From: Neomelitea salexigens DSM 19753
Lineage (GTDB): Bacteria > Pseudomonadota > Gammaproteobacteria > Pseudomonadales > Spongiibacteraceae
Direction of reading: 5' to 3'
Assembly: GCF_000422345.1 (NCBI RefSeq)
Contig: NZ_AULP01000009.1
Span: forward strand, 62,001-126,000
DNA length: 64,000 nt
This document shows positions 1 through 8,090 of this stretch, piece after piece. The position numbers and the translations under genes were made by a program. The notes beneath the pieces are model-generated. The model worked only from the letters and a program-made list of their open reading frames with translations, ran no database searches and had not been told where the DNA came from. How positions within the stretch are numbered: position 1 is the stretch's first letter; every line of letters begins with the position of its first letter.

Positions 1-2
1 CC

Positions 3-50
3 TCTCGCGACCGTGTTATGCAACGGCAGCTATCGCTGGGTGGCCTGTGA
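3..50 (+). CDS. Possible 3' end of an upstream gene (partial)
   Basis: A plus-strand reading frame is open from the window edge to a TGA at 48-50 and would give a 15-residue basic tail. It sits just before the promoter region of the next gene. It is far too short to identify, and an open frame of this length could be chance. Confidence 0.25.
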   Translation, partial: SRDRVMQRQLSLGGL

Positions 51-78
51 GTGCAGTTTACGGCGCTTGCTGCTAGAG

Positions 79-95
79 TGTATTCACTGAATACA
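79..95. promoter_or_regulatory. 17-bp palindrome, candidate repressor operator
   Basis: Arms TGTATTC and GAATACA are perfect reverse complements around a 3-base centre (ACT). The site lies 53 bases before the chosen start of the molybdopterin oxidoreductase. Size and symmetry fit a TetR-like dimer site. The cognate regulator is not identifiable, and two TetR genes elsewhere in the window are only distant candidates. Confidence 0.5.
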
Positions 96-147
96 TTGTG
101 CGCGATGGCGCGCAGATAATAATAAGCGTGTGCAAGAGAGGCCTGTT

Positions 148-2283
148 ATGCCGCGATCCGGTACGTTTTATCGAACCTGTAACCTCTGTGAAGCCATGTG
201 CGGTGTGGCGATAACGCTGGAAGAGGAGCAGATTATCGCGATAAAAGGGGATGAAAACGACCCTTTTAGTCGCGGCCATATCTGCCCCAAAGCGCTGGCT
301 CTAAAAGACCTGTATGAAGACCCCGATCGCCTGCGCAAGCCGATGGAAAAGCGCGATGGCCAGTGGCATGAGCTGGAGTGGGAGGAGGCGCTGGATAAAG
401 TTGCCGAGCGTATGCGCAGTCTCCAAGAGGAGCATGGGAAGGATGCACTTGGGGTCTATTTGGGCAACCCAAATGTGCATAATCTGGGTGGAACCCTGCT
501 CAACGGCGGCTTTTTGCGCGCGCTGAAAACGCGCAATAAATTTTCTGCGACGTCGGTAGATCAACTGCCCCACCATATGGTCGCCTGGAAACTGTTCGGG
601 CATCAATTGCGCATCCCTGTTCCCGACATCGATCGCAGTGATTATTTTGTCATTATGGGCGGCAACCCGCTTGCGTCGAATGGCAGCATTATGAGTGTGG
701 CAGACGTGCGCGGTCGGCTAAAGCAGGTAAGGCAGCGCGGCAAAGTGGTGGTGATTGACCCGCGGCGAAGCCAAACGGCAGAGCTGGCTAATGAGCATCA
801 CTTTATACGCCCGGGTAGCGATGTACTGCTCCTCTTGGCCATGTTGAATCACTTGTTTGTCTCAGAGCAGGTGACGGCCGGTCACTATCGCAGTTTGCTC
901 GATAGCGACCCAATGGCGCTAAAACCGCATTTTGATGCCTACACTCCCGAGCGGGTGGCGGAACATATTGGCATCAGTGCCGCCGATATTCGCAGACTCG
1001 TCGACGAGTTTTGCGCGGCCGAGGCGCCGGTGCTGTACGGGCGCATGGGCGTGTCGGTGCAGGAGTTTGGCGCGCTGTGTCAGTACTTGATTATGCTGTT
1101 CAACGTGCTGACCGGGACTCTCGATAGCCCCGGCGGCTTGATGTTCACCACGCCCGCAGCCGATATTTTGCCCCAGACTGGGCGCGGAAATATGGGGCGC
1201 TTTCACAGCCGGGTTCGTCAGCTACCAGAATTTAATGGCGAGCTGCCGGTCTCGACGCTGGCAGAGGAAATTACCACCCCCGGTGAAGGCCAGATTAAAG
1301 GCATGGTGCTGATCGCGGGGAACCCCGTACTGTCGACGCCCAATGGCGACCAGTTAGATAAGGCCTTTGCCAGCTTGGACTTACTGGTGTCGGTAGACTT
1401 CTATCTAAATGAAAGCAGTCGCCATGCCGATTTTATTTTGCCGCCAGTCAGCCCGCTTGAGCGCGAGCATTTCGATGTAATTTTTAATCTGTTGGCGGTG
1501 CGCAACAATGTTCGCTATGCGCCAGCATTATTTCCTCCCGGTGCTGATGCCCGCCACGACTGGCAAATTTTGTTGGGGCTGCGGGACCGCCTGGCACCGC
1601 CCCGCTCGCTGAAGGAACGGCTGAGCCGCCGCGTTGAACAACGCCTCGGGCCAAGCGGTCTGTTGGCCTTCCTATTGCGTCGGGGCCCCTACGGCGCAGG
1701 TTTGCATCCCTTTAAGGGACTGACTCTTTCCAAGCTCAAATCCGCCCCACACGGTATTGATCTGGGGCCGCTCCAGCAGCAGTTGCCGAAGGGGCTGTTT
1801 CACAAAGATAAGCGAATTCACTTGAGCGCGGCGTTTTTCCTGGCGGACCTACCCCGTGTTGAGCAACGCTTCTTCGAACAACAACGCGCAGCAACATTCT
1901 TACTTATCGGCCGCCGGGATGTGCGTAGCAATAATTCTTGGCTGCACAATAGCCAGCGCTTGGTGAAAGGGAAGTCGCGCTGCACGGTATTGGTTCACCC
2001 CGACGATGCCCGGCGCTTGAATATTGCCGACCATGACACCGTGCGAGTCAGCTCGCGGGTTGGCAGTGTTGAGTTACCGGCATCAGTCAGCGACGAGGTG
2101 ATGCCCGGCGTGGTGAGCATTCCACATGGTTGGGGCCATCACCGCAGTGGCACGGCCTGGCGCCGCGCAGAGGCTAACGCCGGGGTGAGTGTTAACGACC
2201 TCACTGACGAGCAGTTTATTGACACCCTGTCGGGAAATGCGGCATTGAACGGTGTGCCGGTGAACGTAGAAGCGGTTGCATAG
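148..2283 (+). CDS. Molybdopterin-dependent oxidoreductase (formate dehydrogenase-like)
   Basis: This is a 711-residue member of the DMSO-reductase/formate-dehydrogenase superfamily, which carries bis-MGD molybdenum and usually one [4Fe-4S] cluster. The N-terminal cluster motif is visible as C11-x2-C14-x3-C18 with the fourth cysteine at C46 in a GHICPK context. The C-terminal quarter looks like the molybdopterin-dinucleotide-binding domain (GRRDVRSNNSWLHNS, then HGWGHH). The frame opens at a GTG at 130, but the ATG at 148 has AGAGG about seven bases upstream and begins directly before the cluster motif, so it was chosen. No Tat signal is seen, so it is probably cytoplasmic. No electron-transfer or maturation subunit is adjacent. 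The substrate cannot be read from sequence, and formate is only one option. Confidence 0.9.
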   Translation: MPRSGTFYRTCNLCEAMCGVAITLEEEQIIAIKGDENDPFSRGHICPKALALKDLYEDPDRLRKPMEKRDGQWHELEWEEALDKVAERMRSLQEEHGKDALGVYLGNPNVHNLGGTLLNGGFLRALKTRNKFSATSVDQLPHHMVAWKLFGHQLRIPVPDIDRSDYFVIMGGNPLASNGSIMSVADVRGRLKQVRQRGKVVVIDPRRSQTAELANEHHFIRPGSDVLLLLAMLNHLFVSEQVTAGHYRSLLDSDPMALKPHFDAYTPERVAEHIGISAADIRRLVDEFCAAEAPVLYGRMGVSVQEFGALCQYLIMLFNVLTGTLDSPGGLMFTTPAADILPQTGRGNMGRFHSRVRQLPEFNGELPVSTLAEEITTPGEGQIKGMVLIAGNPVLSTPNGDQLDKAFASLDLLVSVDFYLNESSRHADFILPPVSPLEREHFDVIFNLLAVRNNVRYAPALFPPGADARHDWQILLGLRDRLAPPRSLKERLSRRVEQRLGPSGLLAFLLRRGPYGAGLHPFKGLTLSKLKSAPHGIDLGPLQQQLPKGLFHKDKRIHLSAAFFLADLPRVEQRFFEQQRAATFLLIGRRDVRSNNSWLHNSQRLVKGKSRCTVLVHPDDARRLNIADHDTVRVSSRVGSVELPASVSDEVMPGVVSIPHGWGHHRSGTAWRRAEANAGVSVNDLTDEQFIDTLSGNAALNGVPVNVEAVA

Positions 2284-2365
2284 GCGATGGCACGGGATTT
2301 GCCTCGCAGGGTTTGCCAACAATAAAAAAGATAACCATGTCCCATCGAATGCTGGAGAGCTGTGA

Positions 2366-4885
2366 ATGAAAACGAACAAAGCTGTGTTGTTCCCGCTGGC
2401 GATGTCTGCGCTATCGACGTTGTGTGTCGCGCCGAGTTTCGCGCAAACTGAAAATCGCGCCATGCTGGAAGAGGTAGTGGTCACCGCTCGGCGGCGTGAA
2501 GAGAGTTTGCAGGATACCCCGCTGGCGGTATCGGCGCTGGGCGCGGATATGCTTGAGCAAATGGGTATCAGCGATATTGAAGACGTGGAAACACTGGCGC
2601 CCAGCCTTCAGTTCTCGCAGACCAACTACAAAGCGCCGGCGGTCTTTATTCGCGGCATTGGCCAGCGCTCGGGCAATCCCGTGTTGGACCCTGGGGTGGG
2701 CATGTACTTGAACGGTGTCTATGTGCCGCGCTCTGATGCCCAGCTGCTCGATGCGGTTGATGTGGCATCGATACAGGTATTGCGGGGCCCTCAGGGCACA
2801 CTGTTCGGCAAGAACAATATTGGTGGCGCCATACTGGTAGATTCGAAAAAACCGTTTACCGACGGCTTTGAATTTGGCGCAAAACTTGGCGCGGGGAATT
2901 ACGGGCAGAAAAGTGCCAAGCTCGATGCCAACCTACCGCTCAGCGACAGCATCGCTATGCGTGTCGCGGTGAATGCCAAGCGCAGCGATGGCTCAATCGA
3001 TAATGTCGCCGCTGACTATGCGCTGTTTGATCAGGACCGCATGGCGGTGTCATCGCGGCTGATTTGGTATGTCAACGATGAGTTCGAAGTCGACGTCTTC
3101 GGCTTTTTAAGTCGCATCGATGAGCGCGGCTCACCCTACAACTGCGTTTTTCAAAACAGCAGTGCCATTCTTGCGCAGGGCATTTACCGAGGGGCTGATG
3201 GTTCGGATTTACAGGCCGCCTGTAACGAGAGCTCTGAATTAGCGAAAACCTTTAAGGTCAGTCAAACCGCGGAGGATGCGGTCTATGCGATCGACAACCA
3301 TATGCTGGCACTCACCTTGCGCGGCTCGGTTGCGGGAATAGATGTAGAGAGCATTACCAGCTACGCGATGCAGGACAATATCCGAATTAGTGGCGACTCT
3401 GATGGCACGGCGATTCGTGCAGTGGCGGTTGGCCCTGATGCCGGTTATCAGGTACTCAATGGCTCTGATGATCCGTCGGTCGGCGATGCTGTTCGCGAGC
3501 AATTCAGTCAGGAGGTGAAATTCAACGGCACCGCCTGGGACGATACCTTGAATTACACCTTTGGTGTGTTCTACGCCGAGGAGAGTTTGGAAAATAGCAT
3601 TGACGGCACCGAGGTGGGCGACAACGGCTTGGTGGCGGTAGGGCCGGGCGCTGCGGTTGATCTGGGCATTCCGCTTCCCAATGCCCTGGTGTTGCCCGTG
3701 CAGGCCAACGCCGTTGCCTTGGCCGACTACGAAAACACCACTGCGGCAGTGTTTGCGCAGGGAACATGGGATATGACCGAGACCCTGCAGCTGACATTGG
3801 GTTTGCGCTATACCGAAGAAGAGCGCAGTACGGTGCAAATTCAAGGCACGCCGGACTACGATGAATACGCGACTCGGCTCAATGCCCAGATTGGTAGCAA
3901 TCCCGCAATATTGCTGCCCGTCACCCATGTGATGGACGGTATTTTTTCGCCGGTGCCGCTGGCGCAGTATTTTGCCTATGAGGCGCCCTCGGTTCCTCTG
4001 CTGTATGCGGCGCCGCTGCGCGGTGATACGCGCTTCTCGGAATTTACGCCAGCGGTCACGCTCAATTACCTGGCCGATGATGAACTGCTTGAGTCCCTGA
4101 ATCTCGACAGCTTTATCGCCTATGCCACCGTGAGCAAGGGCTTTAAGTCGGGTGGTTTGGATGTGCGCTCGACGCAGACCGATTCGTCGATCAAGCAGTT
4201 TGAGCCTGAGATTGTCGTCAACAAAGAGATCGGTTTTAAATTAGATGCCTTGGATAGCCGCCTGCGTTTCAATGTGGCGGTGTTCCAGATGGATTACACC
4301 GATCTACAGGTCGCGCTTTATGAGCGCGGCACCACTCAAACAGAAGTGGTGCAGTTTACCGGCAATGCGGGCGAGGCCGTGGTCGACGGGTTTGAATTTG
4401 AGATTACCGCCCTGCTGGGGGATTTCACCATCAATGCCAATGCCGGGTATACCGACGGCGACTTTATTGACTATGACCTGGGTACCAATACCGCTGATGG
4501 CTTTGCGATTGTTGACCGCAGCGGCGAGGCGTTTCCCCAGGTGCCGCAAAATGTTCGCGGCGTTGTCGTGCAATATGATTGGCACTCGCCGATTGGTCTG
4601 ATTATTCCACAGCTGCAGTACTACTATTCCGATGAAATATTCATCGGTACGGATTACCTCAGCGGTGACTACGCGAGCTCGACCATCGGCCAGTACGAGC
4701 TTTTCAATGCCAGGGCGCGTTGGCAGATCAATGAACAGATGGGCGTATCGGCCTACGTGAATAACCTAAAAGATGACCCATACTTTGTTGGCGGGATCGC
4801 AGTAACCAGCGTGATCGGGGTTGCCAATCGCGTTCCCGGAACGCCGCGAGAGGTGGGCGTAGAGTTTAGCTACCAATTTCAATAA
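2366..4885 (+). CDS. TonB-dependent outer-membrane receptor
   Basis: The protein has 839 residues, in the usual range for TonB-dependent receptors. It starts with a Sec signal peptide ending near residues 25-27 (SFAQ). A TonB-box/plug region follows (LEEVVVTARRREESLQDTP, RGIGQR, LRGPQGTLFGKNNIGGAI), then a beta-barrel ending in an aromatic residue (YQFQ). Plug and barrel style match the large marine group often annotated for steroid, lipid or polyphenol uptake rather than classic siderophore receptors, but the ligand is not determinable. GGAGAG stands nine bases before the ATG. It follows the oxidoreductase by 82 bases in the same direction and may share its transcript. Confidence 0.95.
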   Translation: MKTNKAVLFPLAMSALSTLCVAPSFAQTENRAMLEEVVVTARRREESLQDTPLAVSALGADMLEQMGISDIEDVETLAPSLQFSQTNYKAPAVFIRGIGQRSGNPVLDPGVGMYLNGVYVPRSDAQLLDAVDVASIQVLRGPQGTLFGKNNIGGAILVDSKKPFTDGFEFGAKLGAGNYGQKSAKLDANLPLSDSIAMRVAVNAKRSDGSIDNVAADYALFDQDRMAVSSRLIWYVNDEFEVDVFGFLSRIDERGSPYNCVFQNSSAILAQGIYRGADGSDLQAACNESSELAKTFKVSQTAEDAVYAIDNHMLALTLRGSVAGIDVESITSYAMQDNIRISGDSDGTAIRAVAVGPDAGYQVLNGSDDPSVGDAVREQFSQEVKFNGTAWDDTLNYTFGVFYAEESLENSIDGTEVGDNGLVAVGPGAAVDLGIPLPNALVLPVQANAVALADYENTTAAVFAQGTWDMTETLQLTLGLRYTEEERSTVQIQGTPDYDEYATRLNAQIGSNPAILLPVTHVMDGIFSPVPLAQYFAYEAPSVPLLYAAPLRGDTRFSEFTPAVTLNYLADDELLESLNLDSFIAYATVSKGFKSGGLDVRSTQTDSSIKQFEPEIVVNKEIGFKLDALDSRLRFNVAVFQMDYTDLQVALYERGTTQTEVVQFTGNAGEAVVDGFEFEITALLGDFTINANAGYTDGDFIDYDLGTNTADGFAIVDRSGEAFPQVPQNVRGVVVQYDWHSPIGLIIPQLQYYYSDEIFIGTDYLSGDYASSTIGQYELFNARARWQINEQMGVSAYVNNLKDDPYFVGGIAVTSVIGVANRVPGTPREVGVEFSYQFQ

Positions 4886-4954
4886 ACTGTAATGCCGCCA
4901 GGCCCGAGGGTGGTTAAGCCATATACGGGCCTGCGTGTTGGTAAAGATGGACGC

Positions 4955-4971
4955 GGGCCGACAGTCGGCCC
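4955..4971. other. Perfect 7-bp hairpin between receptor and peptidase genes
   Basis: GGGCCGA and TCGGCCC pair perfectly around a 3-base loop (CAG). No T-run follows, so it is a weak candidate for an intrinsic terminator and could equally limit read-through or stabilise an mRNA end. It lies 21 bases before the peptidase start. Confidence 0.45.
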
Positions 4972-4992
4972 ACTAGAAATGGACGAGGAACT

Positions 4993-6456
4993 ATGAAGCG
5001 TATATTTGGCATGTTGCTGGGTGCAGTGCTGCTACTGACCGCGGTGCTGGTAATTCGCACACTGCAATTCGCGCCACCACAATTTGAGGCGAGCGAAATC
5101 TTGGCTGACGTTGATTGGTCAGAGGCGGAGTTGGCAGCGGGGCTTGCCGGAGCGCTGCGTTTTCCCACCATTTCGAATATCGATGCTGATGCCGTGGATC
5201 AGCAAGCATTTGAAGACTTTCAGGCCTATTTAAAACAGCGCTTCCCCAAGGTGTTTGCACAAATTCCCCACCAGCGCCTGCCCGGCGGTACCTTGCTGTT
5301 TCGCTGGTCGGGCAGCAGTGAAGCGTTAAAACCTATTATGCTGATTGCCCACCAAGACGTGGTGCCCGTGATACCGGGTACCGAAGATCAGTGGAGCTAT
5401 CCTCCCTTCGCGGGGACCATCGCCGATGGTTACATTTGGGGGCGGGGAGCAATCGACGACAAAGCCAGTGTGATCGGTATTGTAGAAGCCACTGAGCGTT
5501 TGCTTGAAGAGGGTTTTGTTCCGCCGCGCACGGTTTATTTGGGCTTTGGTCACGACGAAGAGGTGGGCGGCAAGGGTGCACAGGCCATGGCGGCACTGTT
5601 GGCTGAGCGTGGTGAGTCGCTGGCCTTCTTGCTAGATGAGGGCGGGGTGATCGCCAAGGACATGCTACCCGGTGTCGCGGAGCGCGTCGCATTGATTGGC
5701 CCGGCTGAAAAGGGCTATGTCAGTTTGAAACTCAGTGCCGACGGTGGCGGTGGTCACTCCTCCATACCACCGCCGCAAAGTGCGGCGGGCATTGTTGCGG
5801 CGGCAGTGGCGCGCCTCGAGGCCAATCCGCTACCTGCTGATATGCAATATACGGTGGACTTTATTCGCTATTTGGGTGACAGCGTACCTTTTTACCAACG
5901 CTTGCTGTTTGCCAATAACTGGCTGTTTGAGCCGCTTTTGGAAAAAGTACTGAGCAGTCAAGCGCCGATCAACGCCGGTATGCGCACGACGACGGCCGTT
6001 ACCATGTTGCAGGGCAGTGTGCGGGACAATGTACTGCCGATTATCGCCTATGCCGTGGTGAACTTCCGTATTCTTCCGGGCGATACGATTGATGGTGTGC
6101 AGCAGAAGGTGGCGGAGATCATTGATGATCCTCGCATTCGCATTGAGACCTACGGCGGCTTCGGCAACAATCCCTCTGCGGTGGCCTCGCCCGAATCGGC
6201 GGGTTTCAACGTACTCGCTGACCTCGTCCGACAAGTGAGTCCCGGCACCTTGGTAGCACCGCGGTTAGTGGTCGCGGCGACTGATGCCCGACACTTCGAG
6301 GAGGTATCGGAAAACAGTTATCGCTTTATCGGAGTAGAGGTTGGCCCAAAAGAAATGAAGGGTATTCACGGTACCGATGAGCGGGTCTCTATTGCCAGCT
6401 ATGTTGAGGCGGTGCGTATTTACTATCATCTTCTTCGCCGCAGCGCTGAATTATAG
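4993..6456 (+). CDS. Membrane-anchored M20 family metallopeptidase (CPS1/PM20D1-like)
   Basis: This 487-residue protein starts with a hydrophobic segment (residues 4-23) that would anchor it or act as a signal, placing the enzyme outside the cytoplasmic membrane. Dizinc M20 motifs are present: AHQDVV with the first metal His/Asp, RGAIDDK with the bridging Asp, GHDEEVGG with the catalytic Glu pair, DEGG, and HGTDERV near the C-terminus. The internal insert fits the dimerisation (lid) domain. The length and anchor resemble yeast carboxypeptidase S and the animal PM20D1 enzymes, which cleave and make N-fatty-acyl amino acids; bacterial relatives are mostly uncharacterised. GAGGA lies about five bases before the ATG. 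A terminator follows. Confidence 0.9.
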   Translation: MKRIFGMLLGAVLLLTAVLVIRTLQFAPPQFEASEILADVDWSEAELAAGLAGALRFPTISNIDADAVDQQAFEDFQAYLKQRFPKVFAQIPHQRLPGGTLLFRWSGSSEALKPIMLIAHQDVVPVIPGTEDQWSYPPFAGTIADGYIWGRGAIDDKASVIGIVEATERLLEEGFVPPRTVYLGFGHDEEVGGKGAQAMAALLAERGESLAFLLDEGGVIAKDMLPGVAERVALIGPAEKGYVSLKLSADGGGGHSSIPPPQSAAGIVAAAVARLEANPLPADMQYTVDFIRYLGDSVPFYQRLLFANNWLFEPLLEKVLSSQAPINAGMRTTTAVTMLQGSVRDNVLPIIAYAVVNFRILPGDTIDGVQQKVAEIIDDPRIRIETYGGFGNNPSAVASPESAGFNVLADLVRQVSPGTLVAPRLVVAATDARHFEEVSENSYRFIGVEVGPKEMKGIHGTDERVSIASYVEAVRIYYHLLRRSAEL

Positions 6457-6489
6457 GTGCTGCTTCTCGCCACTATTTCAGTGTGTTAT

Positions 6490-6515
6490 AGCGGGTAAAA
6501 AAAGCCCGCTTTTTG
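6490..6515 (+). terminator. Rho-independent terminator after the M20 peptidase
   Basis: AGCGGG at 6490-6495 pairs with CCCGCT at 6505-6510 around an A-rich loop and is followed directly by TTTTG. It lies 34 bases after the peptidase stop codon. Confidence 0.75.
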
Positions 6516-6625
6516 TTGTTGACGACCAAAAACGTCTATCCGTTCTTGGATTTTCTTACCGCTATTCTTATACATTGCCGCCCAAAGCGTGAAGCAGCGC
6601 TGTTTAATAGCCCGAGAGACTCCAC

Positions 6626-7621
6626 ATGCGTTATCCCGTTGATCCCCATTTCCCAGTGCGCGATGAAGATGCGTCACTGAAAGCTGACCTTGCTGAGCAA
6701 AAGGTAAAGCCGATATTTATTATGGGCTTGCACCGTTCCGGCACTACCTTTCTCTACGACAGTGTGGCCAGGGCCTTTCCTCTGGCACAGCTAACCCTCT
6801 ACGATTTTTTCTACTATGACCGTCTGCTCCGCAACCAACAGCAGGGCGGTGCGAAACAAGACGCGCAGCGCTTGAATGCCTGCTTCGCTGCACTGGGGAT
6901 TAAAGACCGCAATATCGACTCGGTGCCCGTTTCCGCCGAGGAAGTTGAAGAGTACGGCTATCTCCTCAGGCGTCGCTTCGGCAGTTTTAAGCTCAACGAG
7001 CACAGCGCCGAGTTTTTTGAGGAAATGTGCCGAAAGCTTTTGACCGTGCACGCCGGTAGTGAGGCGGTCTTGCTCAAGAACCCCTGGGATACCGGTAATG
7101 CGCGCTGGATGGCGGAGCGATTCCCCGAGGCGAGGTTTATCTACATCAGCCGTGAGCCCATCGCGGTGCTCAATAGCATGCTAAACGCGCTGCTTTCCTA
7201 TCTAGAGGGGCCGCAACATTATCTTGAAATGCTGTTGGACCGTGGGGACGGGCGCCGTAGTTATCGCGCTGGTTATATTGTGTGGCTGGGACTACGGGGA
7301 CTGCGCAAGCTGATTGGTCGCCGTGCCATTGCCCGCCTCGCGAGGCCGCTGCTGGCGCGAACGGTGGCCAAACAAGTGGCGGCCTACCGCCGCGAGTTGG
7401 CGGCAATGCCGGGCCATCAAACGGTCGAGGTGGATTATTCCGCGTTGCGAGAAAACCCTGACGCCGTGATGGAGAGTCTTGCGCCACTACTGGCGGTATC
7501 GCGTCGCGCCAGTGATGAAAACATGCGAGCGGTCACTGCCGAGCGGCCCGTTAATCCGGTTTTGCGCGATTACGCCGAGCATCTGGATAGGTTAGTGGAG
7601 CGAGAACTGGGCGCCGCTTGA
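6626..7621 (+). CDS. Sulfotransferase-family protein
   Basis: The 331-residue protein carries the PAPS-binding P-loop-like motif GLHRSGTT at residues 34-41 near its N-terminus. A second conserved stretch, FIYISREPIAVLNSML, matches the 3'-phosphate-binding strand and helix of the P-loop sulfotransferase family (Sulfotransfer_3 type). Such enzymes move sulfate from PAPS to hydroxyl or amino groups of lipids, sugars or small molecules. No signal peptide is seen, so it is probably cytoplasmic. GAGAG lies about eight bases before the ATG. It stands alone between two terminators, upstream of the peptide-synthetase cluster. Whether it modifies that product is open. Confidence 0.85.
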   Translation: MRYPVDPHFPVRDEDASLKADLAEQKVKPIFIMGLHRSGTTFLYDSVARAFPLAQLTLYDFFYYDRLLRNQQQGGAKQDAQRLNACFAALGIKDRNIDSVPVSAEEVEEYGYLLRRRFGSFKLNEHSAEFFEEMCRKLLTVHAGSEAVLLKNPWDTGNARWMAERFPEARFIYISREPIAVLNSMLNALLSYLEGPQHYLEMLLDRGDGRRSYRAGYIVWLGLRGLRKLIGRRAIARLARPLLARTVAKQVAAYRRELAAMPGHQTVEVDYSALRENPDAVMESLAPLLAVSRRASDENMRAVTAERPVNPVLRDYAEHLDRLVERELGAA

Positions 7622-7646
7622 TAAGGGATGCCCCCGTCATTCCCTC

Positions 7647-7670
7647 AAGGCCTGGAAACAGGCCTTATTC
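7647..7670 (+). terminator. Hairpin terminator after the sulfotransferase gene
   Basis: AAGGCCTG and CAGGCCTT form a perfect 8-bp stem closed by a GAAA tetraloop at 7655-7658. The T-tract after it is short (TTATTC), so termination may be partial. Confidence 0.6.
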
Positions 7671-7903
7671 ACCCGCAGATATTTCCCCTCATTGACAAAA
7701 AATATGCGCCATCGGCAGGGCGTTATTTACTTGTGTACGCATAAACCCCTATAGCTATTTTTAAGAGGCTGTATGGCAAGTGTTTTATTGCTCAAAAGCA
7801 CGCTATGACACATTAGGTGCGAATTGACTATGTCACACTCGTTTCCCAGTGTGCTGCAAGGTATTGAAATATAAGTAAAAATTCTTATCTCCATGTTCTT
7901 ATG

Positions 7904-7919
7904 TGTGACTTAAGTCACG
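7904..7919. promoter_or_regulatory. CRP/Vfr-like binding site
   Basis: TGTGA-N6-TCACG matches the CRP-family consensus TGTGA-N6-TCACA at nine of ten positions. Its core GTGACTTAAGTCAC is a perfect 14-base palindrome. It lies roughly 190 bases before the synthetase start. Confidence 0.5.
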
Positions 7920-7982
7920 CTGGTCGTTTAGTGATGTCCTTATCATCCCTGTGTGTCTTAGCGATTTACACATATAAAAATG

Positions 7983-7999
7983 CGGCTGCTTAACAGCCG
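7983..7999 (+). other. Leader hairpin upstream of the peptide synthetase
   Basis: CGGCTG and CAGCCG pair around a 5-base loop (CTTAA). The following AAATAAAAATG stretch is A-rich rather than T-rich on the plus strand, so this is not a terminator for a plus-strand transcript. Confidence 0.35.
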
Positions 8000-8090
8000 A
8001 AATAAAAATGAAAAAATTAAGCAGGGGCTGTTTCCGATTCGTCGGTAGGTTTCCTGTTTAGTGCGATACCTAGCCAGAGAGACGAAGAAG

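Larger units (their letters stand above)
7671..8090 (+). other. Long AT-rich leader/promoter region of the peptide-synthetase cluster
   Basis: About 420 bases without a supported gene, more AT-rich than the flanking coding DNA. It contains a CRP/Vfr-like palindrome (7904-7919) and a small hairpin (7983-7999). A stretch near 7745-7765 (TATAGC within CCCCTATAGCTATTTTT) could serve as a -10 element, but no convincing -35 partner was found. The length and composition suggest a regulated promoter with an extended 5' leader. No known riboswitch fold was recognised. Confidence 0.5.

Noticed and set aside
3239-3928. 229-residue minus-strand open frame
   Set aside because: It lies wholly inside the TonB receptor gene on the opposite strand and shows no recognisable motif or ribosome site; the receptor is clearly the real gene.
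7983-7999. Leader hairpin as part of a riboswitch
   Set aside because: Only one short stem, and no conserved riboswitch core was recognised around it.
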